Part shown: one piece after another, positions 5,069-5,099 of the stretch
How positions within the stretch are numbered: position 1 is the first letter of the stretch
Layout: the number at the start of each line of letters is the position of its first letter
From: Bacillota bacterium
GTDB taxonomy: Bacteria; Bacillota; Clostridia; Acetivibrionales; DSM-1351
Reading direction: 5' to 3'
Length of the DNA: 5,099 nt
Assembly: GCA_023436485.1 (NCBI GenBank)
Contig: JAEZIU010000149.1
Coordinates: forward strand, 1-5,099
The notes under the pieces: generated by a model
Databases searched by the model: none
What the model was told of the DNA's origin: nothing
Seen by the model: only the letters and a program-made list of their open reading frames with translations
Translations under genes and position numbers: made by a program

Positions 5069-5099
5069 CTACTTTGATATCTCAAGTATCTTAAATTTT
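5069..5099 (-). CDS. greA: C-terminal end of an upstream gene, probably transcription elongation factor GreA (partial)
   Basis: Only the last nine codons and TAG are in the window; they encode KFKILEISK. A lysine-rich strand of this type (YKxLEI) is a common GreA C-terminus, and greA directly precedes lysS in many Clostridia. GreA rescues backtracked RNA polymerase by stimulating transcript cleavage. With so few residues the name rests mostly on gene order. A terminator-like palindrome follows after 54 nt. Confidence 0.5.
   Translation of the reverse strand, partial: KFKILEISK

Overview
The window is AT-rich DNA from a low-GC Gram-positive bacterium, most likely a member of the Clostridia. 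The greA-lysS order, purine-rich AGGAGG-type ribosome binding sites, the style of the rRNA leader and a SigB/SigF-class sigma factor all point that way. Genus assignment is inference. Every supported gene lies on the minus strand, so the window is described here in transcription order, from right to left.

At the right edge is the last codons of a gene that is probably greA (5069-5099). It is followed by a compact intergenic region holding a sigma-A-type promoter (5022-5051) and a perfect 12-bp-arm palindrome with a T-tract (4984-5014). Then comes an intact class II lysyl-tRNA synthetase gene, lysS (3438-4937). No convincing terminator follows lysS.

The middle holds a partner-switching regulatory cluster. 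It starts with a single-pass membrane protein whose cytoplasmic J-like domain lacks the HPD motif (2432-3343). Next is a STAS anti-sigma-factor antagonist (2076-2393), an intrinsic-terminator-like hairpin (2031-2056), an RsbW/SpoIIAB-like anti-sigma factor whose ATP-binding boxes look destroyed (1603-1989), and a SigB-class sigma factor (851-1600). After a short gap comes a second, separate HATPase_c protein with all the kinase boxes intact (332-781). It sits directly behind a near-consensus SigB-type promoter (GTTTAC-N13-GGGTAT, 816-840).

The left edge (1-331) carries no gene. It holds two tandem sigma-A promoters with TTGACA -35 boxes and a leader with a CTTTGAAAAG boxA-like element. This looks like the start of an rRNA operon whose 16S gene would lie just outside the window.

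The most interesting reading is a variant of the RsbV-RsbW-SigB switch. The gene in the usual RsbW position seems to have lost catalysis, while an intact kinase-like HATPase is encoded downstream and may be made under control of the sigma factor itself. A membrane J-like protein at the head of the cluster could be an input. These links are inferred from sequence motifs and gene order.
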